A stretch of DNA of 64,000 bases from assembly GCA_037074765.1 (NCBI GenBank), contig JBAMDO010000145.1:82774-146773 (forward strand), given 5' to 3'. The notes beneath the pieces are model-generated. The model had not been told where the DNA came from, did no database searches, and worked only from the letters and a program-made list of their open reading frames with translations. The DNA comes from Mansonella perstans (taxonomy: Eukaryota > Nematoda > Chromadorea > Rhabditida > Onchocercidae). The position numbers and the translations under genes were made by a program. Of the stretch, positions 25,296-38,264 are shown piece after piece; within the stretch, counting starts at the first letter, position 1, and each line of letters begins with the position of its first letter.

Positions 25296-27051
25296 CTGTT
25301 GCTGTTGTGCATTATTATCACATATTTTCATTTTTTTTCTCAATTTCATCTATTTATTTTATAAAAATAATTTTTACTTAGTACAGTTTTACATATGTAT
25401 TGCTCCATCCATATATTTACCTAGGTATTTCAGGTTAGTTATCACAACATTTGGAATTCAATGGGATATAAGAATGAAATTTTGATCTCTAAGCAGTTTA
25501 TAGGTTAATAAATATTTGGCCTAAAAAAAAAAAAAGAATTATTGTTAATCTTGTGAACAGAAAGTAAAGTTTTGGTGGTTTTAGTAAGCAGAATTGTTTC
25601 TTACCGAGATAAAGTGGTTAAATTGTGTTATTAGTTGACAAATATGCAGCGCTAGTTTACAAATTACATTCGCGAAAATAATACTATGTGATTGAATATG
25701 TAAGATATGAATTTCAGATTGCTAACCGTATTATTAAGAAAAATTTGATGTACCAGCTATAAATCTATTGATAATGGATGAGGATATTCAATAAAAAAAG
25801 TATTACAAAATGAAGGAAGGCAAGAAGAAAGCAATGAAAAGAGAAATGAAGGGTGAAGTAGAAATTTATTATAATGTTGTCATTGCTTAATGCATCATCA
25901 ATTATTAGCTTTCAAGGGTGAATTATAGTGATTTATTACCTTCGCTGTCCATTTTACAAAACTTTTCATCATTATTCAAAATTTCATTGCTTATCCAAAT
26001 GTACCATTTGATGGAAGTTGAAAACGAATTTTGAGAGAAGAACTCTCAAATATAATTTAACCATTGAATATAAAACTTTGCTATATTGATAATTTCTATG
26101 ATAGGCAAAAAGAATTAGATATGAAATTAGAATTGCTTTGTAAATTTATCGAAATTTCAAAGTTTTGATTTGCAATGTTCGTTAGATAGAATTTCAAATT
26201 TTAGTGCCAGAGATTTATTAATAATCTTCCTCTGAATTCTGTTATGTCTAATTTTCAAACATTTCATTTTTTTCAGAAAATATTTCATTAATCATTCAAG
26301 AAGCAATCTTCTTTTCGATGTTCTATCATCCTTTCTGTTGAATGTCCTTGAATGTTGGACAAGAAAAGAAAATGAATGGAAGAAGGTGTGGTGAACTTTT
26401 ATTCTTACTTGACATGTTTTTATTATGATTATGCTATGATAGATGCAGTTAAAGTTTGTAAGATCGATCTTTATTTATGTAGAATAATATCATCTATAAT
26501 TATCGATGGTTAATCCGTATTTCAAGTATAAAAGATAGATGAGAGTAGTGGAACTATAATTTTGAAAATTTTTTTACATGTTATAGAAATTTTGAAAGGA
26601 AAAATTAACACCAGTAATCAAATTGATCATTATTTTCGGGCTTTTTTTTTCTTTTTTTTTTTTTCTCGAGTATTGATGAATTTAATTGTATGTCATGCTG
26701 TTTGACTATAACAGAAAAAAAAAACCCATGGGAAAGGAAGAGTTTTTTTGAGAGAGCGATATTCCGTAATGATAGGAAAAAAATGAAATGATGGCTTGAT
26801 GTGTACGATGATTGTGCTTTTTGTGCTCACTTGATTTAGTTTAAATTTTATTTCCTTCTTGCTAAAAGAAATTGTTTTTTTTTTTCTTTTTTTTTAACCA
26901 CTGCTGATTATTTGTAGTTACTATGTCAACACATGGTGATCATCAGTTCAGTAATTGGCATCTGGTAAGTTCAAATATTTCGCCACTTGTCTACACAAAT
27001 TAGTGCTTATATTTTATGTACATTTCTAATCTTCCTACTACTTCATTATTT

Positions 27052-27052
<1 letters not shown>

Positions 27053-27082
<30 letters not shown>
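27053..27082. repeat. Poly-T run, 30 bases
   Basis: Uninterrupted T homopolymer. Confidence 0.95.
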
Positions 27083-27083
<1 letters not shown>

Positions 27084-27894
27084 TTTATTCTGAACATATA
27101 TAGAGGGATTAATTGTTCATAGTTTCATTGTGACATTTTTAAGATAATCTAATGAAGAATTTATTTTGTAAAATTTAATTTAAAAATAATGCATTATTTA
27201 AGCGGATGTAATTTTGTTCTTATAATTTTGACATTATACAGCTAATGTCTAATATTTAAGCAATTCTCATTCGTGCTTCATTTGGTAATCATAAATTTAT
27301 ATTGGGCATTTAAAAGAAAAATAGTAAGATTTAAAAGTATTGTTTAGATTTTTTTAATAGATAAATTGTTTTAATATTTTGAGTACTAAAATTTTGCAAT
27401 TATATATTTTTTGTTCAACTTTTCAATAGTTTAATTAACATTTTCTCATGCAAATTAATTTTGACTAATAGATGATATGAAATGAAATTTTTACGATTCA
27501 CATACAAGTTTTCCATAATGATTGTTCACCTGAGTATTGTAAGTAAGATGTCTTGTTATTAAATATATATATATGTATTGTTGAAACAGGGTTGGAGTAT
27601 ATAATGTCGCGGACTAACAATTATTAAGTGTGTCATTGTAATTTTTCAAATATTCGGGAAGTGGGTAGTTAAAAAAGAAGTGGTAGTTTGGAACACCAAC
27701 CATTGTGTATCCATTATCTTTCATTTTTCTAATTTTTGTGATTTTTTTTTTTTTTTTTTTTTAATTTAATTTAATTTAACTATACGGGATTTTGTCATAC
27801 AATTCACATATATACATATATCCACAATTCACATAGATGGACATGTATCGGGATTTATATATTCACATATACCCAGTTTAATACATATCTTAAA

Positions 27895-27904
27895 GAGATA
27901 GAGG

Positions 27905-27935
<31 letters not shown>

Positions 27936-27955
27936 GACTGAAAGATAGAGAGAAG
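27895..27955. repeat. (GA)n purine tract
   Basis: AGAGATAGAGGGAGAGAGAG and continuing GA units, about 60 bases of almost pure purine on +. It abuts a GC-raised segment (27956-28110) that carries a CCAAT pentamer on the minus strand (ATTGG at about 27996 on +). Confidence 0.9.
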
Positions 27956-29328
27956 AGAAATAGGAGGGTGGGTTTTAGGAGGTAGGGCAGTTTGATTGGA
28001 TCGGGAAGTGAGTGTCGGTAATGACATATTTTCAAGGGCACCCAACAGCGCTCCTCTCGTCAGTTTGTGTATGTTGATTTTGTGCTCAACATTCAACAGC
28101 AATCTCATATATTATAGTTATCTTCATTTTCTACTTCATAATTTTGCAGGTTAGCATAATATTTGGAAAGAAATTGAATCCAATTTTAAAGGTTAGTTTA
28201 ATTATTTGAAATAAATTGGATTGAAAATATTTTGAAATTATCATAATTTTGCAAATTTAGCATTAATTATTTTGAAAAAAATTAATTATTGTGCTATTTC
28301 ATTAGTTCAATAATTGTATTTTATATGATCTGATAAAAATTCAACTCATTTCATTTTTAATTATTAATTTTTTTTACATTAATAATATTATTGTTAAAAT
28401 AAATTACAATATTATATCAATTTTTGAAATTCAATAATCATTTAAGATTTTTTAAATTTGAATTTTTTAATCAAAATTTTTTGGTAAGCAAAGAATTTTT
28501 TGCTAGACTACTCTTTTTACATACATAGTTATTAGCTTCCTTTTTTTTTTCTCAATTTTAGATCTAATAATTAAAATTCTCATTATATCGAGATTTAATT
28601 TCTTTTAACTTTCAAATCATAATTGCATAAAAGTTTTGAATTCATAATGTGCTAAAATGAAGTAAAAAAATTTTTAAAGTAGTATTTATATGAACTCATA
28701 AATATATTTTGAAAGTTTGATAAGTTAGAAATTTGAAAATTTTAAAGCAGATGCTTACGCATGCATTTTTTTAGATAGCTGCTATAAATTGCTAGGTTAT
28801 CTCGTGCTGAATCTTTAATTCTACTGATTTCCGGTAATGTTTTTTATTTTTTAAGGAAATTTTTTTTTTTCCACAAATGTATGGATATATTGTAGATATA
28901 CATTACGAGTATATTCTACAGAGATATATTCCACGTAAAAAAGAGGGAGAAGAGAATACAGAAATATGTAGTAAAGCTCGAAAGTGCATAAATTTAAATG
29001 AAGAAGAAAAATTAGAATTTAAAACAATTTTGACATTGAATATGTCTTTTTTCCGAAATGTTTACCCCTCAAAATGAATTATTATTTAACAAATGTGATT
29101 AGATTAGGAAGAAAAAAAACTATCTGGCAGAAGATTATTTTAAAAGAATGAGAAAACGAAATTTTGGATATTTCAAAGTTAGTTGTCAATTTTTTTTCCT
29201 CTTATTATACCACACAAAAGCAATCGCGCATGAATGAAATGAATTTTATACAAAGTCTCGCGATTTTTTAATTTTTTTTTTTTTTTCCAAAAAAGTAGTT
29301 CTATCAATAATTATTCTCTTTTCCATTT

Positions 29329-29375
29329 CCCATCACACCGGTGCTGTTCTTTTCCGGTGTGGCATATAGGATGGG
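29329..29375 (+). other. GC-rich two-part hairpin
   Basis: CACACCGG (29334-29341) is a perfect inverted complement of CCGGTGTG (29354-29361), with a 12-base loop. Outside it, CCCATC (29329-29334) pairs with GATGGG (29370-29375), with an asymmetric bulge on the 3' side; C29334 can belong to only one of the two stems. Such GC-rich complementarity stands out in this AT-rich DNA. It could be a structured RNA element or a cruciform; no known RNA family is recognised, and at 47 bases it is shorter than a typical pre-miRNA. Confidence 0.5.
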
Positions 29376-31096
29376 GTTTTGTAAAGTGAAGAAAAATGGT
29401 GAAAACGAAAAATGATACAGAAAGGAAATATTGATAAATGCCTTGATATGCTATCTTGATCAGGATATGTTTTTGATGGTGATAATGATGGTTTTTTTTT
29501 TTTTTTTTTTGTTTGTCCAACAAACTTTTAGAATTTTTTTTCCAACCTCAATATTATTGTTCGGTTGCCGTGCATCATATACAATTGTTCACATTTGATG
29601 CTTTAAAAATTTTTTTGTTTTTCTACTTTTTTATAGGAAATATTTGAAATTATTTGAATGTTTGGAAAATTTCATTTGTGATTTTAAATTATTACTTTGT
29701 TTAGATGGCTTTTAGTTAAAGAAAAAATTATTCATTTTGGCAGAATTTTTAAGTACAAAATAAGATAGGTCATAAGAAAGCAACAATCATTGATTATTTA
29801 AATTTCAAAATTTCCAATTCAGATAAATGTTATTTCGATGCATTACATATTGGATATAACCATAACAGAATTATGTCATAATGTTTGCATAGCTGCTTGA
29901 TTGCTTCGTTAAATTTGTTGGAAGTTGAACGGATTGACTAATCTAAGTGAGATGTTTGGTTGTTCGTCAGCTGTTTGCTTAATTTGAAAAATTCTGCACT
30001 TTTTTTTCAATTTTTTTTTTACTTGAAGAAACTAAATTATTAAGGTTCAAAGCATCTTTTTGCAAACTGCAAATATATGTATTTAATTTATCAATTTTCT
30101 TACCCTTTCAAATTTATGCATAATTTTATTGCTCAAAATTAATTATATAGCCTTTCTAGATACAGTGAATTCAGCAAAGAAACATTTCAAATTCTGAATT
30201 ATGTTAAATTTAGAAAAGAAACTTTGGAAGTTTAAATTTTTTTTTCGAAATAATTTAAAAATATAAATGCTTTCATTTGACAATTTGTTAACTCGACTTT
30301 TCATTCAATAAATGCTTGAAAATGACAAAGCTTGATTGGTGATTAAATAGTTGCAGTAGCAATAGCAGCCTTATGAAAGTGGCTTTTGCTCCGTTGCACA
30401 CTAGCATTGTCGTTTATTGTGTTCATTTTTTCCGTTGTATCAGAAATTGCTCTAAACCCGTTTGAGCAGTGTTAGAAGGAAAAGGCCTTACAATTAAGGG
30501 TCTTTCTTTTATTCAAATTCTATCTTCCGCTTCTTTTTCCCTTCCTTTCTTTTTTTTTTTTCTATTCATGCATCATTGCTATTCTTTCCAATTAAGAGTT
30601 TTCGAATAAATTGGCTAATGCAACATTAAACATTGGCTTTGGCCTTGGTCTTTCTTTCAGTTATATATAATCATCAATCCATCTATTTTAGAATAATATT
30701 TTTTATACCATATAGTACATTTATATTATATATTTATGCATTACTATGAATAATTATATGCGAAAGATTTTGATTGATCGCTAATTTCATTTCCACAGTG
30801 ATAAATAACGTGCCTGAATAATTTTCATCCACTCATTCAATTATCAACAATAGAAAAGTAACCTTTGAACTTTGATTTATTAAGATGGAAACAAATATGT
30901 GTGCAAAATTTTTAATGCTTAAAATATACATTCAATGTTGAACTATTTGATTAAATTCCCGAACATTCTGTTGACAGCATGCAGTCATCAATCTTAAAAA
31001 GTCAAATCAACATTGACGGCCACATTACATGAAAATGGTCTGACAGTTCTTGCTGTCAATTATTTGTGATTGTTTTCGGAAAAAAAAATTTTTCCC

Positions 31097-31116
31097 TTTT
31101 TTTTTTTTTTTTTTTT
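31097..31116. repeat. Poly-T run, 20 bases
   Basis: T homopolymer following a short A8/T5 stretch. Confidence 0.85.
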
Positions 31117-31729
31117 CGTTCATACAAATATTTTTAATGACTATTTCAGCGAAGAAGATTTAAGTGAGTATGAATTTAATTTGATAAACATTTTCTAGGT
31201 TGTTATTTCAAATTTTTTTCTTAACTTGTCATTTTTTTTTTCCCCCTGCCATTTTTATTCGCTACATTTAATTGGCACATTCGTATTGGATGTAAATTTT
31301 GAACTTATAGTGTATTTTGATGATAAATCAAATTTTTAACAAGCATTTCATGCAGTTTTCTCATCTAACCAATCACTAAAATATGTGTTTATCTTAAATG
31401 TATTGAAATTTCATTTACTTTTCTTTCACATATATTTTTCTGAATTTCAGTTTTTTCTATAGCTTTTTTTTTTCCAATTATCTACATACAGGATCTTATA
31501 ATTTTTTTTTTTGCGGTAACTTTTTGTCTTTACTTGTAATTTTATGACTAAATGAGAAAGAAAAAGAAAATTTATCTTTGAAGTATAACGATTATAACTT
31601 AATCACTTCTGTTGCTGCTGCTGCTGTTGTATTATCGTTTATTTTTTTTATAATTGATACAGTAAAATTACAGATAACAACAAGGACGAAGGAAAAGGTT
31701 AGTCGAATAAGGTACAATCTTTTTAAAAA

Positions 31730-31790
31730 GTTTAATTTATATATTTATAACATTGCAAATTTATATGTTTAATTTATATATTTATAACAT
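31730..31790. repeat. 24-bp direct repeat, spacing 37
   Basis: GTTTAATTTATATATTTATA followed by ACAT occurs at 31730-31753 and again at 31767-31790. Confidence 0.8.
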
Positions 31791-33235
31791 CTGTAAAAAC
31801 TTTATCACTGAAAAAAGTAAGAGACTGGAATTTGACCAATGTATAGATTTGTTAGCATATTAAATGAATGAAAAAACTTCGGAATAAGAATTAGAAATAA
31901 ATTTGGAGATTTTTACAAAGAGGGAAGTAGAAATTAGTATAACAGGTAAATTTCCATCACTTGATTGCATTGAGTGATAATGATAGTAGCAAGGAGAAGT
32001 GTAAGAGTAAGTAAAACTTAATGTAATATGAAAAAGGTGTTAAGTACTTGAGAAGATTAAGTAAACCAAAAGTTTTAGATAAAGCTTGTTTTTAGATAAA
32101 GCTTTTCCTCTTGAAAAATTAATTTCCTCATTTTGTTTTCTTTTCACAATATTGGAAAAGAGTAGTAAAAGAGGAGAAAGAAAAAGATGATGACAATATG
32201 CTATTCATTTTTTGATGACTTCATTTAAGTTAGCAGTGCTTTTAGCTCTAAGTAGTTATAGTAGTAATAAATAGTTTTGCTAATTTACTTTACCTTTTCG
32301 ATATTTTCGATACGTTATGTTCTTTGCTCTACATTTTGCACAGTGCAGTAGGAAAATGTTAATGGTAGTTTCTTGAGGAGTTCAAAAATCGTTATATCGT
32401 CCAGACATTCTTTCCGAAATATTCTTCTTGTAATGGTCATTTCCTGATTAAAACTTAATCTTCAGTACTCTAATTACAACTATGGTTTTTTTGTTAGTAA
32501 TAACACTTAATTCTAAATTACAATACTCATTTTTAGTTTTATTTTTCCTTCTTAATATTATTTTTGAAATTAATGATAGTTATAGGCCAAAATAATATTT
32601 GCTTCTCTTTAAATTAACAAAATTCCTATCTTTTTTTTTTCGGTCTTAAAGTTGTGCAATATATTAAAAGTTAATTCTATTTAACAGATAGATAGCTTTA
32701 GGGTTTCTCAAATGGCTATGAAATAATTCATTATTTAAATTTTAAAATGAAGTTAGTGATGATTATTACTAAAGCTAATATCAATGTCAACAGCAAGGTG
32801 AGGGAAATGAAGATTCGAAGAAGGAAAGCATTGATGTGTAAATTAATGATTAGAAAGCTAACTGATATTGAAATTATTTACACTGAAATTATTTCGTTTG
32901 TATAACTTTACAGATAGAATGTCTCACAGTTTCACAATTAATGTAATATTTTTTTCTAAAAATTTAAACTCAAAAAATTTTAATTAAATATGTGCAATTG
33001 AGTTGTGTCTGTGTGTGTGTATGTGTGTAAGTGCTCACTTTTTCTTTTAGCTACCATCTCTAACAACTCTGGATTTAATCTTTATTGGTTTGCAACAATT
33101 ATCATGAAATTTGATTGATATTTATGCTTGTAACATAGACACATATAAGCATTTAGGAGACACTGAAATAGTGGAGAAAAATTTACTTTCTGGTTAATCA
33201 TCAAAATTTGAGATTGAAAAAAGAAAGCATAGCCA

Positions 33236-33276
33236 AAGAGGGGGGGGAATGGATAGGAGGAGAGGAGAGGAGAGGA
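33236..33276. repeat. G8 run and GGAGA repeats
   Basis: A run of eight G (33240-33247) followed by GGAGGAGAGGAGAGGAGAGG. This is an almost pure purine tract that could form non-B DNA. Confidence 0.85.
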
Positions 33277-35128
33277 TAAAATAGAATTTAGGAAAAATTT
33301 TTTGGATTTAATCAAGCAGAAAGCGAAAATGCTAAGCTTGGTTGGTTTCATTTTTGCGCATAATCACCTTCAACATTCATTCATAAAAAAGGAAAAAAAA
33401 GAATGTTGAGATTGCTTTTTAAGCTTTACTTGAAGCAGTAGCAAATGATTAAATTTAATTAAAGTAAAAATTGAAATGAAACTAATCATATTTGAATGAA
33501 TACATAGGTATATGCGTATGTATGTACCATGTGTTTCTTTTTACATAATAAATTTCTTGTAAAACAATGAAATGATAGCACTGTGTTGTTGATTTAAATT
33601 TTTGATTAATTTTCAAAATTACTTCAATAATTAGATGAATGGCTTAATGTGTAGTCGAAAATTTGTCTCCAATTCGGTGCAGAACCGTTTAGTCGAATTG
33701 CTTCCTAATTTATTCAATCATTTTTTTGACTGCTAATATTTTGCGGAATACTACGATGATCTTTTTTTAAAATATCCAAGTTTGTCAGCTCCTATAATCA
33801 AGTGTCAACAGTTATTAGTGAATGATTTGATGAATTGTTTCTAGAATCGATGCTTGTTAGGCATAAATTTTGTAAGCAACACTTCCAAAAATGATAATGA
33901 AAATGTAATAAAATTTTACCAAATTTGAGAATGCAATTAAATTAATGGTTAAATTTTTACAAGCTTCTGTATTTAAACTCTTAAGGGTGTATTTCAATTA
34001 TTCTTGCTCTTTTGTTTATCCTTGTTAATTAGCTATCTCTCCAGTGTGAAGGTGATCTATAATACGGTATCACAGTAGTACTGTTGTTTATATAATAATT
34101 GAAATTGAATATTAATAATTTATATTTTTGTAATTCTACACCAGTAGAGTTGTTTCTGCCAAAGATTGTTAATCACTTTTGTCCAGGAAAAATCTTCTTG
34201 AATATTTATTTCTGATATGTTTTGTTTAAAAAAAAAAAAAAAAAAAAGAAGAAACTGTTGAATTTCATGAAGTAATGATATGCTCATTAAGATTAGAAGA
34301 TTGCCTGTATAATACAAAAAATATATGTGCTTCAAAACAAGAGAATTTTGTAAAAATTTCGTTTAAATAAAAAGAGTAAAGAATTTGATTTTTTTTGATT
34401 TTCGAACATAATTTTATAAGTTTCGTGTTTCTTTTTGAAATTTTGCGAAAATTTGAAATTTCAATCATTTTTTTTTTTTTTTAAAGTCAACGTGAATTGT
34501 TGAAAAATATATAAATGATGGTTTTTTTTTTTTTGTGACATGAAAAATTACACTTTGTTAGCAACAGATTTATTATCATAAAGCTCTTATGTAGCAGCAA
34601 TGAAAATATATCTATCTGAAGAAACTTTATAAAAAAGTGTTTGATGTTATTTTGGATAAAATGCTTTTCTACTCTTCATTTTATCTATCACATAAATTAT
34701 TTCATGTCTAAAATTTCAATTTTTTCTCAATAGTTTATCCTTTTCCTTTTTTTTTCTCATATATATCGTCATTTTCTTAGGCTGTTTGTATATTTGCAGT
34801 GTATAAGTAAGTAAGTGACATAAAATGAGGGGAAAAAAAAAATTGAAATAAAATTTTGCTCAGCCTTCCTTCCTCTCATTTCCTTTAGCGACTGTAGATG
34901 GATAGATGAACTGCTTGCACAATTGCATTATTCGTTAAATGGCGACCCTATGTTTCGTATTTAATTATTTCTTCACTTATGTGTAATAGCATTACATATT
35001 ACAGCCCTTTTAGTTTTCTGCTCTCACTGATTCTCAAATATATTCTTAGAGCTAAATTTAAGTTGATTTGTTGATTCACACTATACATCATTTTATTTTT
35101 CCATCTTACAACAATTAAATTGTAAATC

Positions 35129-35153
35129 TTTTTTTTTTTTTTTTTTTTTTTTT
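35129..35153. repeat. Poly-T run, 25 bases
   Basis: Uninterrupted T homopolymer. Confidence 0.95.
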
Positions 35154-36772
35154 GTCTTTTTTATTCGATGAAATGAGCAAAATTATTTTGTTATTCGTTC
35201 ATATTTTGAATTTATTTCTTTCAAATATCAAGATTTTAACAGAATAAATTCATCATTAGTTGACAGTAGAGAGTTGAACGTTATTTGTTGAAATCTTATC
35301 GAAAGTTTCATCAGTGAATTGATTTTAGAAAAAAGAAAAAATGGTTTTTTTTTTTTTTTCTTTTATATACTGTCATCATGTCATACACCGTATCACGTAG
35401 TATGATACGACATACCACAAACGCCTAACAGCGATGTATATGACTGATCTTTTTCAAAATACTACGTCTTTGTTTTAGAAAGTGATTGACTGATTTATTG
35501 ATAGGGTAAAAATAAAATACGTTCGTTTTTTTACAACTCCTCTATCACTCTCTAAGTATTATCAATTATTAAAATATTTTAGTTAAAAGTTCTAGACATA
35601 ATTTTTCATGTATTTTTAACTTTTAAATAAATATGCAGTTATTTTTAAGTTTCAATTTAATTCTTCAATTTTCAAAATATCATCCATTAACACATAACAG
35701 AAACTAAAGTGTTACTTCGTACTTTGCTTATTCATTCATACTTCATACTCTTATTTCAAATGCTATTTCATATTTTCATCATTACTTTTCTCCAAAAAAA
35801 TTTTCATAATGTTTTTCATAACATTGATGCATATTTCATAAAATATGCTAAGAAAAAAAAAAATGCATAAATTTCCAGCTTGTCGTATATTATGTCAATC
35901 ATTTAGAGACACTTTTTCATCCATGCATGCATGTAACGAAAGCAATATATTAATTTCCTCTAATGCATCATGTAATGTGTGATAAAGTTATTTTTGCATC
36001 GTTAAATTTTCAAACTTTTGCAAATCGTTTTTATTTTTTGTTTCGTTTGAATATTTGCAATACTTGTTAATTGAATATGCTATGATTTAAGCATTTCATT
36101 TATGTTTCTTTTTATTTTTTTTAGAAAAAAAATCACAAACTGGAAAATATTTCGTTCCTTTTCAGGAAATATTCAATTGGTATAATAGTTTTGTTACGCA
36201 TGGATAAATCAAACGGTAGAGAGAGAGAAAAAAAAAAGGAATCTAAAACAGCAGATAGTGGTTTCAAAAAAAAAAATTTTTTTTTTTGATAAAGAAAATG
36301 GAGAATGTAAGAAGGCTGAATGAATAGCTGTCATGTTACAAAGAAAGAGAAAATAAAATAGATATAAAGTAAAAGTAAAAAATAAGCTTCAAATGAAGGC
36401 ACTTAACCGATTATTTTCAGTATACGATAAATTCTAGCTTAGGCAACAAAAAATGCTGTTTAAATGGATGGAGAGAAAAGTAAAAAAAAAAAAAATGAAA
36501 TAAAATATATGTTTTATTTGCAGCTTATATTTTCATTACTTTTATTTATTAGTAAAAAGTTTCATAAAATGAAGTTAATTTTACAGATAAAAATATATTT
36601 TAGTAAATTCAAAGGATACGGTTGTTGGTTGAGTTCATTTTAGTAAAAAAAGCTTCTTAGTTATTTAAAATTTTACTGTAGTTTAATTTGAAGTTAAAAG
36701 ATAAAGTATAAATCTGTTCTCTTGAATTGTTATTTAGATCTAATTAATTTTTTTTTATCCTTTTATAGAATA

Positions 36773-36790
36773 TATTATATATATATATAT
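36773..36790. repeat. (TA)n microsatellite
   Basis: TATTATATATATATATATA, alternating TA. Confidence 0.8.
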
Positions 36791-37835
36791 ACATGTAAAA
36801 ATACACAATCATATTATTGGATGCTTGCTCTTATTACTTCTATTTTTCTTTTCATATTTCATACTAATAGGTTTTTTGTTAGGCATATTGTCAATGCAAA
36901 GCCTTTTCTTCCATTCATTGATGCATTACCCGTTAGAAAACGACAAATGCATACATTCATTAATCTCAATAATGATTGCAATTAGCAAATATCTAGATTG
37001 CATTTCGTTCTTGTTTATTCATTTGAAGATTTGCGCTAAATGGTAAACAAATACTTATTGGAGAGAAATATAATTGTTTTAAAAAAAAAGTACGATCCTT
37101 TCTTTTTTCTTTTTTCACTATTTCTTTTATCTTTTTTTTAAAAAAAATTTAACTATAGTATAATTGTGAATTAGATTGGTCCATATATGTATGATAAGAA
37201 TAGGAACTTGCAATAATCTCATATTAGATATTATTTGTTTCTTTTTTTATTTTCAAAGATTAAAGAATTAAAATTTTATATTGGATTAATACCAGGTAAT
37301 CATATCATATCATTATCATCATTTATTTTTTTTTTTCGTCTATCTATTCCATATTGCTATTGTATTATTAACACTATAGCGCAAAAAATTTCGCTTTCCC
37401 TATCAAAACATAAAAATTAAAATGAGGACAAGAAAAAAAACCAGAAAAACAGTCAGACTGATAGATATGTGTTTTGTTGGAGTATTACTGTTGAAGAAAT
37501 GTTGTACATTTTAAAACTGATCTTCATCGATGTATTGTAATATATATGACATCATAATTACAGTATAGATTTTCATTTAAATTGAGAATTTTTTTTTTAA
37601 ATCTAAAATTGCTATGAATTTTCGTCCTTCCAAATACATTTGTTATACAGATTGGCTTATGTTAAAATTGATAGGAATTTTACGACGAATAGAATAAATC
37701 AGATAATTTTATTTGCATGCATTTCTTACGTTTATCTCAACTAAACGAAGCAAAATGTTATTGTCATTTATTAATCGTATTATGCGCCAAAAATACATTC
37801 GTAATTTAAAAAAAAGAAATTTTTTTACATTTTGC

Positions 37836-37837
37836 AG
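37836..37837 (+). other. Candidate 5' UTR splice or trans-splice acceptor
   Basis: TTTTTTACATTTTGCAG ends here, 220 bases before the ATG at 38058. It is the strongest T-rich acceptor just upstream of the nine-exon gene. In nematodes such a site would receive a spliced leader or join a 5' non-coding exon. Whether it is used cannot be told from sequence. Confidence 0.35.
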
Positions 37838-38057
37838 ACATCGTTGTTTTTTTGTGGTGCAAAGTGCAGGCGTTTCATGTATTGGTTTATTTGCATGAAC
37901 ATTTTCATCATACGGGTTTTGAGAGGAGCAGAAGAAATCTGAAAAAGCTATTTTTATTCTTTTCTTCACATTTATTATTATATTCTCTGCAACTGGTGAA
38001 TTTCTGAAATTTGAAAAATTTGGAACTGAAATAGGATAAATATTAAAGTGAGCAAAA

Positions 38058-38264
38058 ATGCTCGGTAAATTAGTGAACAAATTCAAGAAACATTCACTGC
38101 AAGAAGAAATAACGAGTAATGTTGGTTCATACGAATCTACTATTTCTACTAATGCTAATCCTGAAAGTAATGGAACAACGATAAGAGAATCAACTGATAC
38201 AATAGTGACACCACTAACACAGCAACAAAATCGTCGAAGTGCTCGAATAAATGCATTTTATGAG
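38058..38264 (+). CDS. Exon 1 of the nine-exon gene (residues 1-69)
   Basis: Starts ATGCTCGGTAAATTAG and ends in phase 0 at ...TTTTATGAG. The donor GAG|GTTTTT is the weakest of the set. If it were not used, translation would run into the intron and stop at TAA 38322-38324, giving an 88-residue product. The intron is only 91 bases long. Confidence 0.8.

Larger units (their letters stand above)
23643..37837. other. About 14 kb upstream of the nine-exon gene, no gene assembled
   Basis: Contains only repeats and a few GC-raised islands (about 23820-24140, 27956-28110, 29329-29375, 30360-30490), none of which gives a connected reading frame. It could be intergenic, or a long 5' non-coding region or intron of the downstream + strand gene; T-rich strand bias on + would suit the latter. 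Confidence 0.5.

Noticed and set aside
31578..31772. 64-codon frame with an Ala-rich hydrophobic segment
   Set aside because: The Ala run comes from a short GCT repeat and the rest is A/T-biased; too weak to call a gene.
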